Assembly: GCA_000508305.1 (NCBI GenBank)
Contig: CP006977.1
Span: forward strand, 1,396,621 to 1,460,620
Source: Sulfolobus acidocaldarius SUSAZ
Lineage (GTDB): Archaea > Thermoproteota > Thermoprotei_A > Sulfolobales > Sulfolobaceae
Direction of reading: 5' to 3'
DNA: 64,000 bases
Under the pieces are notes generated by a model. It searched no databases, was not told where the DNA came from, and saw nothing but the letters and a program-made list of their open reading frames with translations. The position numbers were made by a program, and so were the translations under genes. This document shows positions 27,383-37,050 of the stretch, piece by piece. Numbering within the stretch: position 1 is the first letter of the stretch; every line of letters begins with the position of its first letter.

Positions 27383-28501
27383 ATGAGTAGTCCGGTTAAG
27401 GGGAGTAACTCTAAGCGCCCTCATGAGGGAATCGAGATCCAATCAACAGTCACGTTTAGGATCTCCCCCTCAGCCGGACTGCTCTCCCTAGTTTCGCGAT
27501 ACGGCAAAGCACTCGATTTCGTAATGGATTGGTTAAAGAAGAATAAGCCGGCGAAGAATATTATAAAGCAAGTACATCACGCCGTTTATCAACAGTTAAG
27601 AGAGAAGTTTAATTTACCCTCCAAAGTTGCTCAAGATTGTTATAGGAACGCTGTCACAATCTATAATGGTTGGAGGAAAAACCCTGTCAGGGGAAAGTTT
27701 CCAAAAATCAAACGCTTCTCAGTGTGGCTAACGCCCAAACTATCGTATAGACTTGACCTAGACAACATGAAAGTTAACATAACTTCTGTTGATGATCTTC
27801 AGATCATTGGTTATCCTAGAAACTACACACTGTATAAGGATTGGGAAATCAGGGAGGCTAGACTTTTGATTAGGGACGACAAGGTATTCCTTAAAGTCAC
27901 TTTTAGGAAGGTAACTCAATCACCCGTAGCGTCTGGTGGTGTTGCTGTTGACGTTAACATGGAGAATCTAACGGTAGGTAATGATAAAGGACATGTTATT
28001 ATATCAACACGTCTTGATGATGCTAAACACTTCAAGTCGTTGGCTGAAGGACTTCAGAAAAAGTATGGTAATAAGGTAAACACAGTCAAGAGGATACATA
28101 ATAGATATGTCACTTTTTATAGAAGAGCTACTCGGATACTAGAGGATTTTGCTAAGAAAACAGGAAAATGGGTAGTTGATATAGCTAAAATGTATAATGC
28201 GTCAGCAATCTTTATTGAGGATTTAAACAACATGATCAAGAACGTTGATAAGTTAGCTAAACCGTTTCGTGATAAATTGTATTTAATGCAGTATCGTCGT
28301 GTTCAATACTGGATTGAATGGGAAGCGATAAAGCATGGCCTTAAAGTAGTTAAAGTTCCTGCGTTTTACACTTCTTGTCGTTGTCCGAAATGTAAAGGTG
28401 AAATGAAGGAATATGCGTATAGGCAATTTAGGTGTGTTTTATGTGGTTATGAGGATGATCGTGATGTTATTGCTGTAATGAATCTTTATGGGATTCTCTG
28501 A
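27383..28501 (+). CDS. tnpB: TnpB RNA-guided nuclease of the IS605-type element
   Basis: A 372-residue TnpB, ancestor-type of Cas12. The RuvC catalytic triad is intact: D190 (AVDVNMENLTVG), E279 (FIEDLNN) and D361 (DDRDVIAVMNL). Spacing is essentially that of ISDra2 TnpB. A zinc finger of CxxC pairs lies between them (C334/C337 in CRCPKC, C351/C354 in CVLCGY). The N-terminal half has the wedge/REC-like region. TnpB uses an RNA from the element's right end (omega RNA) to cut DNA next to a short TAM matching the insertion site, here predicted to be TTAC. The gene appears fully functional, unlike the surrounding remnants. Confidence 0.92.
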   Translation: MSSPVKGSNSKRPHEGIEIQSTVTFRISPSAGLLSLVSRYGKALDFVMDWLKKNKPAKNIIKQVHHAVYQQLREKFNLPSKVAQDCYRNAVTIYNGWRKNPVRGKFPKIKRFSVWLTPKLSYRLDLDNMKVNITSVDDLQIIGYPRNYTLYKDWEIREARLLIRDDKVFLKVTFRKVTQSPVASGGVAVDVNMENLTVGNDKGHVIISTRLDDAKHFKSLAEGLQKKYGNKVNTVKRIHNRYVTFYRRATRILEDFAKKTGKWVVDIAKMYNASAIFIEDLNNMIKNVDKLAKPFRDKLYLMQYRRVQYWIEWEAIKHGLKVVKVPAFYTSCRCPKCKGEMKEYAYRQFRCVLCGYEDDRDVIAVMNLYGIL

Positions 28502-28585
<84 letters not shown>

Positions 28586-28705
28586 GAATTCTGCCGTTGG
28601 AAATTTTTGAATGAAAGAATTCCACCAAAGTTCTAATTGTGTTATTTGGCGTCTCAATTCCGGTGGCAGTTGTGGTTTAGTTGGTTCTATTCCACTCATA
28701 GTCAT
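28586..28705 (-). pseudogene. 5' fragment of an unknown small gene interrupted by the TnpB element
   Basis: From an ATG at 28705 the minus strand stays open for 40 codons (MTMSGIEPTKPQLPPELRRQ..., ending FPTAEF) up to the right end of the TnpB element. It has a TATA-like AATATAAATAT about 10-20 nt upstream. If the element is removed and the TTAC junction rejoined, the frame runs nine codons further (VIESNTYSQ) to a TAG. It starts 22 nt after the glycosyltransferase fragment ends on the same strand. I do not recognise the product. It may simply be a short gene that lost its last codons. Confidence 0.45.
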
Positions 28706-28741
28706 ATTTGGATATTTATATTCTTAACTAGGGGGGATTAT

Positions 28742-28760
28742 TACCCCCAACCAGGGGGTA
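28742..28760. other. G/C-rich perfect hairpin in AT-rich surroundings
   Basis: TACCCCC and GGGGGTA form a perfect 7-bp stem around AACCA. It is flanked by GGGGGG (28731-28736) and another CCCCC (28761-28765), an unusual cluster in a 35-40% G+C background. It overlaps the last codons of the glycosyltransferase remnant, where it could act as a terminator or be an old mobile-element end. Confidence 0.5.
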
Positions 28761-29105
28761 CCCCCGCCCTTTTGCCGTAATTTTTAAAAGTTTAACTAGC
28801 ATTTGTCTAGGATCGAATGTTGAAATCGCATATTCTTTGACTTCCCTTTGCATTTCCGTATACTCTTTCGTATTGCGTAAAGATAATGCGTATTTCATTT
28901 GTTCAATGGTATCATCAACGTTAGGTTTACATATGTCCATATATAAACCGTCAACAATTTTTGTTTCTACCTTTTCATAACCGATTGGTATACCGCGAAC
29001 CCATTCTGCAAACGCATGTGCATTTAAGTAAACGGGAATAGTACCGACTGCCATTGCTTCAACCGGTGGTAATCCAAAGCCTTCGCTACCTGATAAAAGA
29101 ATTAC

Positions 29106-29151
<46 letters not shown>

Positions 29152-29243
29152 TGCAGAGCATATTGTTGGAAAACATTTAACCCTAAATAAGGCAATAAGT
29201 TCCATAGGTTAATTTTTAAATCCATTAATATTAATAATACTTT

Positions 29244-30026
29244 ATGACTGAAAGTAAGGAAATATTTTTTGAATCGTATGATGGAGCAAAACTAAGAACG
29301 TTTTTAGCAAGACCAGAAAGCCCAAAACTGGCTGTAATTCTAATCCATGAGATATGGGGATTAAATGAGAATATAAAGGATATAGCAGTGAGACTAGCAA
29401 ATGAGGGCTACCTAGCCTTTGCACCGCAGTTATACACTAGACAAGAGGATATCCTCTCCCCGTCAAACATAGAAAAGGTAATGTCAAAAGTTTGGAGTAT
29501 TCCCCCTGAAAAAAGGTCAGACCCCAACGTCTACCAACAAGTTCTGTCATCCCTTGACGACAAGGGCAAAAAAGTAGTTGAAACTCTAGTTTTAAACAGG
29601 TCAAAGTTTGAGGAACAAATGATAAAGGACCTAGTAAAGACTTATGACTATCTCCACTCCCAAGGATTTAACAAGATAGTGAGTATGGGCTTTTGCATGG
29701 GCGGTGGACTAGCATTTCAGTTAGCAACTGAAGTTCCCTTAGACGGAGCAATAGTATTTTACGGTAGAAATCCGCAACCCTTGGAAGCTATTCAGAAACT
29801 GAAGGGAGCTGTTTTAGGACTTTATGCAGGAGAAGATCCACCGATAGATGCTGGGCTACCTGACTTGATCTCTGCAATGATTAAGTACAAGAAAGATTTA
29901 GAACTCAAGATATACCCTGGAGCATACCATGCGTTCTTTAACGACAGAGGTAGGGTGTATAATAAGGAAGCCTCAGAGGACGCATGGGAGAGGGTCAAAA
30001 ACTTCCTTAGAAGGGTATCAAAATGA
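29244..30026 (+). CDS. Dienelactone hydrolase family protein
   Basis: A 260-residue alpha/beta hydrolase of the carboxymethylenebutenolidase family. The nucleophile is Cys151 in GFCMGGG, with Asp198 (AGEDPPI) and His229 (GAYHAFFND) completing the triad. HEIWGLNENIKDIA is the oxyanion-side signature. An insert of about 45 residues (70-115) is longer than in bacterial ClcD. It hydrolyses dienelactones or related esters in the cytoplasm. The stop overlaps the start of a 39-residue open frame (ATGA), suggesting coupling. It lies beside the glycosyltransferase remnant but looks intact. Confidence 0.85.
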   Translation: MTESKEIFFESYDGAKLRTFLARPESPKLAVILIHEIWGLNENIKDIAVRLANEGYLAFAPQLYTRQEDILSPSNIEKVMSKVWSIPPEKRSDPNVYQQVLSSLDDKGKKVVETLVLNRSKFEEQMIKDLVKTYDYLHSQGFNKIVSMGFCMGGGLAFQLATEVPLDGAIVFYGRNPQPLEAIQKLKGAVLGLYAGEDPPIDAGLPDLISAMIKYKKDLELKIYPGAYHAFFNDRGRVYNKEASEDAWERVKNFLRRVSK

Positions 30027-30142
30027 GTGAAAAACAGAATAAGGTAGACCCATGTTTTCTAGCATGGGTTTACTTATTGGAGAAGTTAGATAAGGAGGAA
30101 GACACTGTCAAGCACAAGGACGCTAAGGCTAGTTCCACATAA
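30023..30142 (+). CDS. Small open frame coupled to the dienelactone hydrolase
   Basis: A 39-residue frame starting at an ATG that overlaps the hydrolase stop (ATGA). It begins MSEKQNKVDPCFLAWVYLLE and continues with a charged helix (KLDKEEDTVKHKDAK). The overlap and the amphipathic helix suggest real translation, but such a short frame could be chance. I know no family for it. Confidence 0.4.
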   Translation: MSEKQNKVDPCFLAWVYLLEKLDKEEDTVKHKDAKASST

Positions 30143-30157
30143 AGTATGATAGGAGGA

Positions 30158-30823
30158 TCAGTTATATTCTTTTTTCAATATCTCCATCATTTTCCGTCCG
30201 TTCTCCAACATCCAAAGGTCGTTGTTGAAAAAGACGTAAATCTTTTTGGGATTTAAAGCTAAAACATCTTTTGTTATATCTCTTAACTCTTCATCAGTAT
30301 AATCATACCGGTACCAATTATCTGTTCCATGCATTCTTAAATACACAATACCCTGAGGGGACATCTTAATGTATCTACCTATAGGGGAGTCTATTGACAC
30401 AACTACACAGTTTAGGTTCAAATCTCTTTTGTACCACTCAGGGTCCCTAAACTCTACAGCCATTTTCTCTCCCACTATTTCCTCAAACTTCTTTATTCTC
30501 TCAAGATTTTCAGGGTTATATTTGAAACTTTGTGGTAATTGAAAGAGATAAAAGTCCACATTTAACCCTGAAAATATTTCCTCAAATTTTTTCCACAATT
30601 CCAAGTCTTTCATACGGTTCACATGAGTGATCATCCTATTCACCTTTACACTCCACCTCAGGTTATACTTTTTCCATGAGTTCACTAGTTTAAGGCTAGG
30701 AAATCTGTAAAAGCTCATATTCAACTCGACTGCATTAAAACCCGTATTTCTGAAGTACCAGTCCAAGTTTCCTCCCTCATTCCAGCTATAGCTCCATCCT
30801 GAAGTACCAATGTAAATATCCAT
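30158..30823 (-). CDS. DUF72 family protein
   Basis: A 221-residue cytosolic protein with a TIM-barrel-like DUF72 (YecE) fold. It opens with IYIGTSGWSYSWNEGG, the family signature, followed by FNAVELNMSFYRFPSLK. Later it has AVEFRDPEWY and MHGTDNWYRYDYTDEEL, which are conserved in the family. The biochemical role is unknown. It is convergent with the hydrolase operon and monocistronic. Confidence 0.85.
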   Translation of the reverse strand: MDIYIGTSGWSYSWNEGGNLDWYFRNTGFNAVELNMSFYRFPSLKLVNSWKKYNLRWSVKVNRMITHVNRMKDLELWKKFEEIFSGLNVDFYLFQLPQSFKYNPENLERIKKFEEIVGEKMAVEFRDPEWYKRDLNLNCVVVSIDSPIGRYIKMSPQGIVYLRMHGTDNWYRYDYTDEELRDITKDVLALNPKKIYVFFNNDLWMLENGRKMMEILKKEYN

Positions 30824-30986
30824 ATGAATTAATTACGCAATTCAAAATAATAATAAAATCTTTACACAGTATTATTTGAATGAGAGGGCAACCGGAACTG
30901 TCTTAGACGTCATAAGTCATATTCCATATCCCACTTTGCTTAGGGGGAGATAAGTTTTATAAAATACGTGTAAGTTTTCTAAGCCT

Positions 30987-31433
30987 ATGAACATTGGATA
31001 CTTTGATGGGTTATGTGAACCGAAAAATCCTGGAGGAATTGCCACATATGGCTTTGTGATTATTCTGGAAGACGGAAATACGGTCAAAGGATATGGTTTA
31101 GCCTCCAAGCCATTCTCCAAGGATTCCACAAACAATGTAGCTGAATATACTGGAATAATTTGCCTGATGCGTAAAATGATTGAACTGAAGTTGAGTAACC
31201 CAAAAATAAGGGGAGATTCTCAATTAGTAATAAGACAATTGAGGGGAGAGTATAAGGTGAAATCGTTAAGAATAAAGCCTCTTTATGAGAAGGCTTTGGA
31301 ACTGGTAAGACAACTTAACGCTGAGTTGGAGTGGGTTCCAAGAGAACAGAATGAGGAGGCTGATCAGTTGAGTAGAGTAGCTTATGATCTCGTGAGACAG
31401 GGTAAACTAACCCAGATCGGTTGTATGCATTAG
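30987..31433 (+). CDS. rnhA: Ribonuclease HI (archaeal Sto-type)
   Basis: A 148-residue type 1 RNase H that cuts RNA in RNA/DNA hybrids. The catalytic carboxylates are visible: D7 (YFDGLC), E53 (NNVAEYTG), D77 (RGDSQLV) and D126 (NEEADQLSR). The length and the C-terminal IGC tail match the S. tokodaii enzyme, which is known for a stabilising C-terminal tail and some double-strand RNA cleavage. A TATA-like sequence lies about 25 nt before the ATG. It should remove R-loops and primers. Confidence 0.92.
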   Translation: MNIGYFDGLCEPKNPGGIATYGFVIILEDGNTVKGYGLASKPFSKDSTNNVAEYTGIICLMRKMIELKLSNPKIRGDSQLVIRQLRGEYKVKSLRIKPLYEKALELVRQLNAELEWVPREQNEEADQLSRVAYDLVRQGKLTQIGCMH

Positions 31434-31519
31434 ACACCATCTTGTAGTATCTTATGAGTCCTTTGAATTCACTCGGTGTAAAGTCAGCTTTAAATCCGTA
31501 ACTGACGCTCTATTATTTA

Positions 31520-32080
31520 ATGACTTTTATACATTACGGAGGAAAATTCTATAGATTGGTACACCCTAGACCTACTGTTATTATAGGATCTCTATGTGAA
31601 GACGGAAGAGTAAATCTTATGCCAGCTAGTTGGAATATGCCCGTAAGTGAAGAGCCAGAAACAATAGGTGTATCAGTATACAAGGAGACCTTCACATACA
31701 GGTGTTTAAAGTTTCATGCTTACGCTACCATAAATGTTCCTGGACCAGAACTACTAGATCTCACTTACTCTCTAGGTTCGGTGAGTGGAAAGGATGTAGA
31801 TAAGGTGAAGAAGTTTAATGTGGAGCTAGTGGAGAGCGAGAAGATAAATGTTCCTGGGATGGCTAAGGCTATAGCAATATATGAGACAAGGATATATAAT
31901 CAGATAGACGTCGGTGAATGCACTCTATTCGTATTCGAGGTGTTAAAAAGTAAAGTTAGGGACGGAATTACTAACCAATCTGGACTCGATTTACGTAAGA
32001 CTAACCTATTACTTCACGGCTCAGGTAAAATATTCCACTATGTGGATAAATCTATGTTATCTGCCAGGGAATTGGACTAA
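31520..32080 (+). CDS. Flavin reductase/flavoredoxin-like FMN-binding protein
   Basis: A 186-residue protein with the split-barrel flavin reductase-like (DIM6/NTAB) domain: LVHPRPTVIIGSLCEDGRVNLMPASW near the N-terminus (residues 14-39), SVYKETFTYRCLK, then FEVLKSKV. Such proteins bind FMN and act in electron transfer or as reductase components. No monooxygenase partner is adjacent. It may form a run with rnhA (86-nt gap) but probably has its own promoter. Confidence 0.82.
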   Translation: MTFIHYGGKFYRLVHPRPTVIIGSLCEDGRVNLMPASWNMPVSEEPETIGVSVYKETFTYRCLKFHAYATINVPGPELLDLTYSLGSVSGKDVDKVKKFNVELVESEKINVPGMAKAIAIYETRIYNQIDVGECTLFVFEVLKSKVRDGITNQSGLDLRKTNLLLHGSGKIFHYVDKSMLSARELD

Positions 32081-32270
32081 CCTCCCTGGTGGTGTTTTAA
32101 CTAGTTGGATTTCCCTTCTACTTAAACCAGGGCTGACTTAAAGTAATATTTGTAGATATTTGACTTGAGTATTGTAATAATCGGTTAATAATTTGATTTT
32201 AATTAATTCAAAAATAATTTTTATATTAGAACAATAGCTTATAAGATAGTAAGGAGAATATTATAATAAG

Positions 32271-33203
32271 TTGGACGTATGGCTTATACCTATATTACAA
32301 GTTCTGGTTTGGATAGTTTCAATTGGTTTAACTTCCACACTGTTAGCAAAGGCTACCATGGAAATTGAGAAGAAATTAGATAGTGGATTGACCGGTGGGC
32401 TAATACTTGGGCTAATAAACAGTCTGCCTGAAACAATCATAATAACGGAAGCTGTCCTGTCAGGTGCAAATGAAGTAGCTGTAGGTTCCATAACGGGAAG
32501 CCTCTTATTCATATTTACATTTGGTATAGGGTTGATCTCGGTCGTCTACTACTTTAGATACAAGTCTAAAACTATTCAAATAGACGGGGATATCTCCAGT
32601 GAGTATACATCATTACTTATAGCATTGGTAACGTTTACCCTAGTTCTTTTGGTATTCAGAAGTGTGAATTATTATGCATCAATCCTGCTTCTAATACCTT
32701 ATGTATATTACGTTTATAGGAGGTATAGGGGGAGAAGAGTAGATGTGAGACGTGAGTTTAACGTAAGAAAGACAATTCTCCTCTTAAGTATAGGGGCTGT
32801 GATGCTTTTTTTGATATCAAACTTCTTTGTGAGTTCATTAGTTTCTCTGTCTACAGTTTTTAATATACCCACTGTTGTTCTGGCGTCAGTTTTGGTTCCT
32901 ATTGCCTCAGAACTTGGAGACGGATTTTTAGCATTAAGTCTATTGTATAACTCAGCTTCGAATGTCGATACTGTAATCACTAACTTTATGGGAGGAAAAC
33001 TGGAGAACTTAACATTACTGTTGAGTATTCCTGGGTTCTACACTACAGTTAACCTGGTCTCAAACCACCTGGACGTCATACTAATCCCCCTTTCGGTTTT
33101 ATCATTACTCATGATTATTAGGGACAAGAATATCAAGATAAGTGAAGGTTTAGCTCTAATAACAATATATCCAATATTGATCCTGTTTTTACTGTTGAGG
33201 TAA
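32271..33203 (+). CDS. Sodium/calcium exchanger-like membrane protein, paralogue of 636-1562
   Basis: A 310-residue membrane protein, TTG start with AAGGAGAA about 15 nt upstream. The first alpha-repeat is GLTGGLILGLINSLPET followed by GSITGSLLFIF; the second is degenerate (VPIASELGDGFLALSLL). It matches the protein at 636-1562 in length and in the position of both repeats, so the two are paralogues of one Sulfolobales family. The Asn of the usual GN pair is Ser here (TGS). The ion specificity is unknown. Confidence 0.7.
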   Translation: MDVWLIPILQVLVWIVSIGLTSTLLAKATMEIEKKLDSGLTGGLILGLINSLPETIIITEAVLSGANEVAVGSITGSLLFIFTFGIGLISVVYYFRYKSKTIQIDGDISSEYTSLLIALVTFTLVLLVFRSVNYYASILLLIPYVYYVYRRYRGRRVDVRREFNVRKTILLLSIGAVMLFLISNFFVSSLVSLSTVFNIPTVVLASVLVPIASELGDGFLALSLLYNSASNVDTVITNFMGGKLENLTLLLSIPGFYTTVNLVSNHLDVILIPLSVLSLLMIIRDKNIKISEGLALITIYPILILFLLLR

Positions 33204-33319
33204 GAGAGGAATCTAAGGCGTGAAAAAGCGTCTGATCTAGTGGTGCCTATGGAATTACCATATGTTAGTGTTACGCTTCAAAAAATAGTTTTGATATTCT
33301 CTTTATGCAGTCCAGTTAC

Positions 33320-33362
33320 AAAATGACGAAAGCCTCGACCTTTAGGGCTGGGAGGAGGTCAG
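33320..33362 (+). mobile_element. Solo IS200/IS605-type end element (43 nt), copy 5
   Basis: It follows TTAC (33316-33319). The left flank AAAATGACGAAAG is close to the full element. The hairpin CCTCGACC/GGGCTGGG has two mismatches, so it is decaying. It ends AGGAGGTCAG and lies between the exchanger paralogue and the M61 peptidase, 77 nt before the latter. Confidence 0.85.
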
Positions 33363-33439
33363 ATGAAGTTCAAAGATAATAAGTAAAGTGGAGGGTTTAG
33401 TGAAAAAGTTTAAAGGAGTTCCTTAGCCTTATATATTTT

Positions 33440-34921
33440 ATGAAGTTTATTGTAAAACCAAGGAATAGATATATAGAAGTTATAGCCCAAGGAAAAGAGG
33501 GTGTGGCAATTTTCCCTACTTATGTGCCCGGTTCATATGTTATAAGGGAGCTGGAAAGAAACGTGGTTGAAATTGAAGGTTTTAGGATAACTAAGAACAG
33601 GTTTTACGTAAAGGAAAATTTTAAGTACCTAGTGTATGCATCAAGCAGGGATCAGAGAGAGGCGATATCCACAAATGATTATCTCTTCATAAATCCGCCA
33701 GCGGTCTTTCCATTCCAGAACATTTACGAAAAATACTGTGTGAAGATTGAAACTAACTGGAAAGTTGCAACGACTCTCCAGGAAGAAAACGGGTATTATT
33801 GTGCGGACAACTACCATGAGTTTGCCGATTCACCAATTGAGGCATCGCCAGAACTCAAGGTTCTTCAGGTAGATGAAGGACATTATGTTTCCACTATAGA
33901 CGATGTTGATTTAACCATGTTGGGCAGAATAGTCAGTGAAGCTGATAAGGTGATTGAACCTAAGGATAAGTATATTTTCCACTTTAGGAGGAGTGATAGA
34001 AATTTTGGTGGTATTGAACACAAGAAGTCCACAGGAATAGTGGTACCGTGGGACAAGAAGGACCTTTCAATTCTTTTCGCCCATGAGTATTTCCATAGGC
34101 TCAACGTCAAGAAATTGGTCCCTAAAGACCTAAACCACAATTACGAAAAGGAAGTTTACACAGATTTGTTATGGTTTGCGGAGGGATTTACAGACTATAT
34201 GGCACACCTCATATGTCTCAGGGCTGGTCTAAACACTCCTGAGGAGATATTCAGGAGAGTACTACAATCTCTGCATAATCTCACATTTCCGGGTGCAAAA
34301 AGGGTGAGTTTATCTGAAGCGTCCAAAACAGCCTGGATAAAGTATTATAAACAGGATGAGAATTTCTTGAATGCATCTATTTCGTATTATGACGGTGGAC
34401 TGGCTCTAGGATTCTACGTCGACCTACGTTTGGCTGAAAGGGGAAATAGAATAGATGAGCTATTTAAGACGTTGCCTGAAAGATATACATTTAGAGATGT
34501 GGAAAAAACACTGGAGGGACTAGGGTTCCATGAGCTGGAATTGGCAAATAAACCAGCTTACCACATACTAGAGGCTATAGGAAGAGTGATAGACCTGCAA
34601 TTTGTTGATAAGGGTAAAAAGTACTACGGTCTCCTTTTAGATAATCAGAGAGTAAAGTTTGTTGAGGAGAATTCACCTGCAGATTTAGCGGGTCTTATGC
34701 CTGAGGATCAAATTGTCGGCGTAGACGGTATATACAAGCCCTTAGAAGTTAAGGATTACGTAAAACTACACGTAATAAGGGAAGGAAGATTAAAGCAAAT
34801 TGAACTTATAGCTGGTGAAAATCCGGGTCATTCATTAAGGGGTAAAATTGAGGAAGAATATGCCCGCAAAATCTTCTCCAGGGACATGGTAGAGGCTGTA
34901 TACAATTCAGTAATTATTTGA
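33440..34921 (+). CDS. M61 family metallopeptidase (glycyl aminopeptidase-like) with PDZ domain
   Basis: A 493-residue protein. The zinc motif is HEYFH (215-219), and the third ligand is Glu248 in FAEGFTDYMAHL. The N-terminal 150 residues are beta-rich, as in M61 enzymes (FPTYVPGSYVIREL). A C-terminal PDZ domain (about 395-475) includes GLLLDNQRVKFVEENSPADLAGLMPEDQIVGVDG, residues 405-438. There is no signal peptide, so it is probably cytosolic. M61 enzymes remove N-terminal Gly or Ala from peptides. It is a little shorter than bacterial homologues (about 600). Confidence 0.88.
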   Translation: MKFIVKPRNRYIEVIAQGKEGVAIFPTYVPGSYVIRELERNVVEIEGFRITKNRFYVKENFKYLVYASSRDQREAISTNDYLFINPPAVFPFQNIYEKYCVKIETNWKVATTLQEENGYYCADNYHEFADSPIEASPELKVLQVDEGHYVSTIDDVDLTMLGRIVSEADKVIEPKDKYIFHFRRSDRNFGGIEHKKSTGIVVPWDKKDLSILFAHEYFHRLNVKKLVPKDLNHNYEKEVYTDLLWFAEGFTDYMAHLICLRAGLNTPEEIFRRVLQSLHNLTFPGAKRVSLSEASKTAWIKYYKQDENFLNASISYYDGGLALGFYVDLRLAERGNRIDELFKTLPERYTFRDVEKTLEGLGFHELELANKPAYHILEAIGRVIDLQFVDKGKKYYGLLLDNQRVKFVEENSPADLAGLMPEDQIVGVDGIYKPLEVKDYVKLHVIREGRLKQIELIAGENPGHSLRGKIEEEYARKIFSRDMVEAVYNSVII

Positions 34922-35108
34922 AAGAATATTAGCTTAAGACGTAGTGGGTAGGTCTTATGCTTTTATTTAGACCTTTATAAACTCAGATTTTTTATTTTAA
35001 CTATTATATTTTAAACTGTACTATTTTAATAAGAGAGTCAAAATATAAGTGAATATAACTTGATTATTAAAAATAATTCTTATAAATAATTAAGGCTAAA
35101 GCCCAATT

Positions 35109-36548
35109 ATGACTAATAAAAACGTTTTAGACGAATATCTCGCAAGAATTGACAGATTACCTACATGGGGACTATCTTATGTAATACTGTATGCCATAGG
35201 TTTCAGCTACTTTATAACCCTTTATGACGCTGTAGGCAACATAGGTGCAGCCTTACCATATATACCATTTCTCAACGCTTCGACAGCTTCATTAATTGCT
35301 TCAATAGGATTATTTGGATATATCCCAGGATCCTTGGGTCTAGGTTATTTAGCTGATAGAATTGGTAGGAAACCTGTACTTATATTAACGGTTACCCTTA
35401 CTGCTATAGGAAGCTTAGGAATGGCTCTCTCTGTAAACTTCCCTATGCTAGCGATCTTCAGATTTATTGAAGGAGCTGGTATTGGTGGTGATTTAAACTT
35501 AGCAATGGTTTACGTAACAGAGTTTGCCCCGAGCGCTAAAAGAGGTAAATATGCCAATTACATTTATCTGTCAGGTTGGATTGCAGTAGGTGTAGGAGCC
35601 ACTGCAGCATCAGTGTTAGTGACCTCATTGCCTGGAATAGGTTGGAGATTAGCTTTTGGTATAGCTGCTGTGATGGCGTTTGCTGCATTGGTACTTAGAG
35701 TAACAGCACCAGAAACTGTTAGATTCCTTGTGAAAAAAGGTAAGATAGATGAGGCTGAAAAACTGGTCAGGAGTATGGAAGAGACAGCTATAGCTAGAGC
35801 CAAAGTTAGTTCTCTACCTGAACCAAAGATAATTCAATATACTACGCCAACTAAAACATGGTCAGTTTTAGGTAATAGAACATTTCTCAAGAGGCTAGTT
35901 GGTCTAGTGATTTTCTGGTTCTTTATCTACTTTGTCCAATACACTTTTTCAACTTTGTGGGACTACTATGGATTGGCGTTAGGCATAACGGGATCCACAT
36001 TTAACCAATATGTACTTTACACTGGGTTCGCTGCCTTGGGAGATACAGCTATGGCATTCCTCCTATTAGCCTTTATAGAGAAGACAGACAGGAGACTATT
36101 AACTCAAATTGGGTCTTTTGGTTGGCTGATAGGTACCATAGTTGCCGCTTATTTCGTTACACGTTTCGACCTGTTGGGAATGGCATTAACACTAGGATTC
36201 ATACTGAATGCAATAGGAGGAGGGATGTCATATCTAGCCGGTTATCTAATGTCCAGTGAGTCATTCCCTACATCAGCTAGGTCGACAGGGTTTGCTATTT
36301 CTGATGGGTTGGGTCATATAGGTGGTGCAATAGGTCCATTACTTCTGTTCCCACTAGTTGCATCATTTGGTCCTATCACTGCTTGGGGGTTGGAGGCATT
36401 CCCTGTTATAATAGCTGCAGCTATACTCTGGTTTACTATACCTAAGACTGTAGGTGTAAGATTGGAGGAAGTTAACGAGAATCTCATATCTCCACCACAA
36501 ATGGCAAAGAGTAAAAGCACGGAAAGTAAGGAGGGAGGGGCTTCCTGA
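35109..36548 (+). CDS. MFS transporter, sugar/metabolite porter type
   Basis: A 479-residue major facilitator with 12 helices. GYLADRIGRKPVLI is the TM2-3 loop signature, and RFIEGAGIGGDLNLAMVYVTEFAP, then KRGK, fit the sugar-porter/metabolite:H+ symporter pattern. A central loop of about 60 residues and a polar C-terminal tail face the cytoplasm. The long AT-rich leader (34922-35108) carries its promoter. The substrate is unknown. Confidence 0.83.
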   Translation: MTNKNVLDEYLARIDRLPTWGLSYVILYAIGFSYFITLYDAVGNIGAALPYIPFLNASTASLIASIGLFGYIPGSLGLGYLADRIGRKPVLILTVTLTAIGSLGMALSVNFPMLAIFRFIEGAGIGGDLNLAMVYVTEFAPSAKRGKYANYIYLSGWIAVGVGATAASVLVTSLPGIGWRLAFGIAAVMAFAALVLRVTAPETVRFLVKKGKIDEAEKLVRSMEETAIARAKVSSLPEPKIIQYTTPTKTWSVLGNRTFLKRLVGLVIFWFFIYFVQYTFSTLWDYYGLALGITGSTFNQYVLYTGFAALGDTAMAFLLLAFIEKTDRRLLTQIGSFGWLIGTIVAAYFVTRFDLLGMALTLGFILNAIGGGMSYLAGYLMSSESFPTSARSTGFAISDGLGHIGGAIGPLLLFPLVASFGPITAWGLEAFPVIIAAAILWFTIPKTVGVRLEEVNENLISPPQMAKSKSTESKEGGAS

Positions 36549-36695
36549 TCCCTGAATAATGTTTTTTGAAAAAAGATTTTCCTTTTTTTGTCTTCTTTCT
36601 TTTTATCCTTCAATAAAAAATCAAGATCAATATGATTTAAGACATAAAAGTTAGAGGAGTAGAATATCGAATCCTCATTTCTATATATAGAAACA

Positions 36696-37050
36696 CCAAT
36701 TCAATTGACCCACTCCCCGCCCTAAAGGGTTCCTTTAGAGCGGTTCACAGGTTTATGATTTACCGCCTTCACCCTCATCGTCTCATAACTAGTGAGTATC
36801 ACCCACCCCACTCCACACATCCAGCGGTAAACCAAAGGCTAGGTCTTCAGCCACTTTACCCCTATCCCTCTGGTTAAACCCTCATTCCACCCTCCTTGAG
36901 ACTCAGGAATATTGTTTTTCAGCATGAGGACACTTAATTGAACTAATATACCCATTTCCATGGGTTTCCTCACGCATCATTTTAACCAAATTTAACATCT
37001 TAACGATACTATAAAAACCTCACCCCGCCTTAAAAGGCGAGGTTTGTCGA
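36696..37050 (-). mobile_element. Decayed IS605-type element with a tnpB 3' remnant
   Basis: On the minus strand this stretch begins with a hairpin (CGCCTT/AAGGCG inside AACCTC/GAGGTT, about 37017-37046). It ends with CCCTTTAGGGCGGGGAGTGGGTCA at about 36697-36720, both like IS605-type ends. Between them is MRVKAVNHKPVNRSKGTL and a stop (36778-36722), preceded by frame-broken sequence. This resembles the 3' end of another Sulfolobales tnpB lineage and its omega RNA region. Only about 350 bp remain, so most of tnpB is gone. The ends differ from those of the solo elements, so it is a different element lineage, and it is the only IS605-like piece here on the minus strand. Confidence 0.7.
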
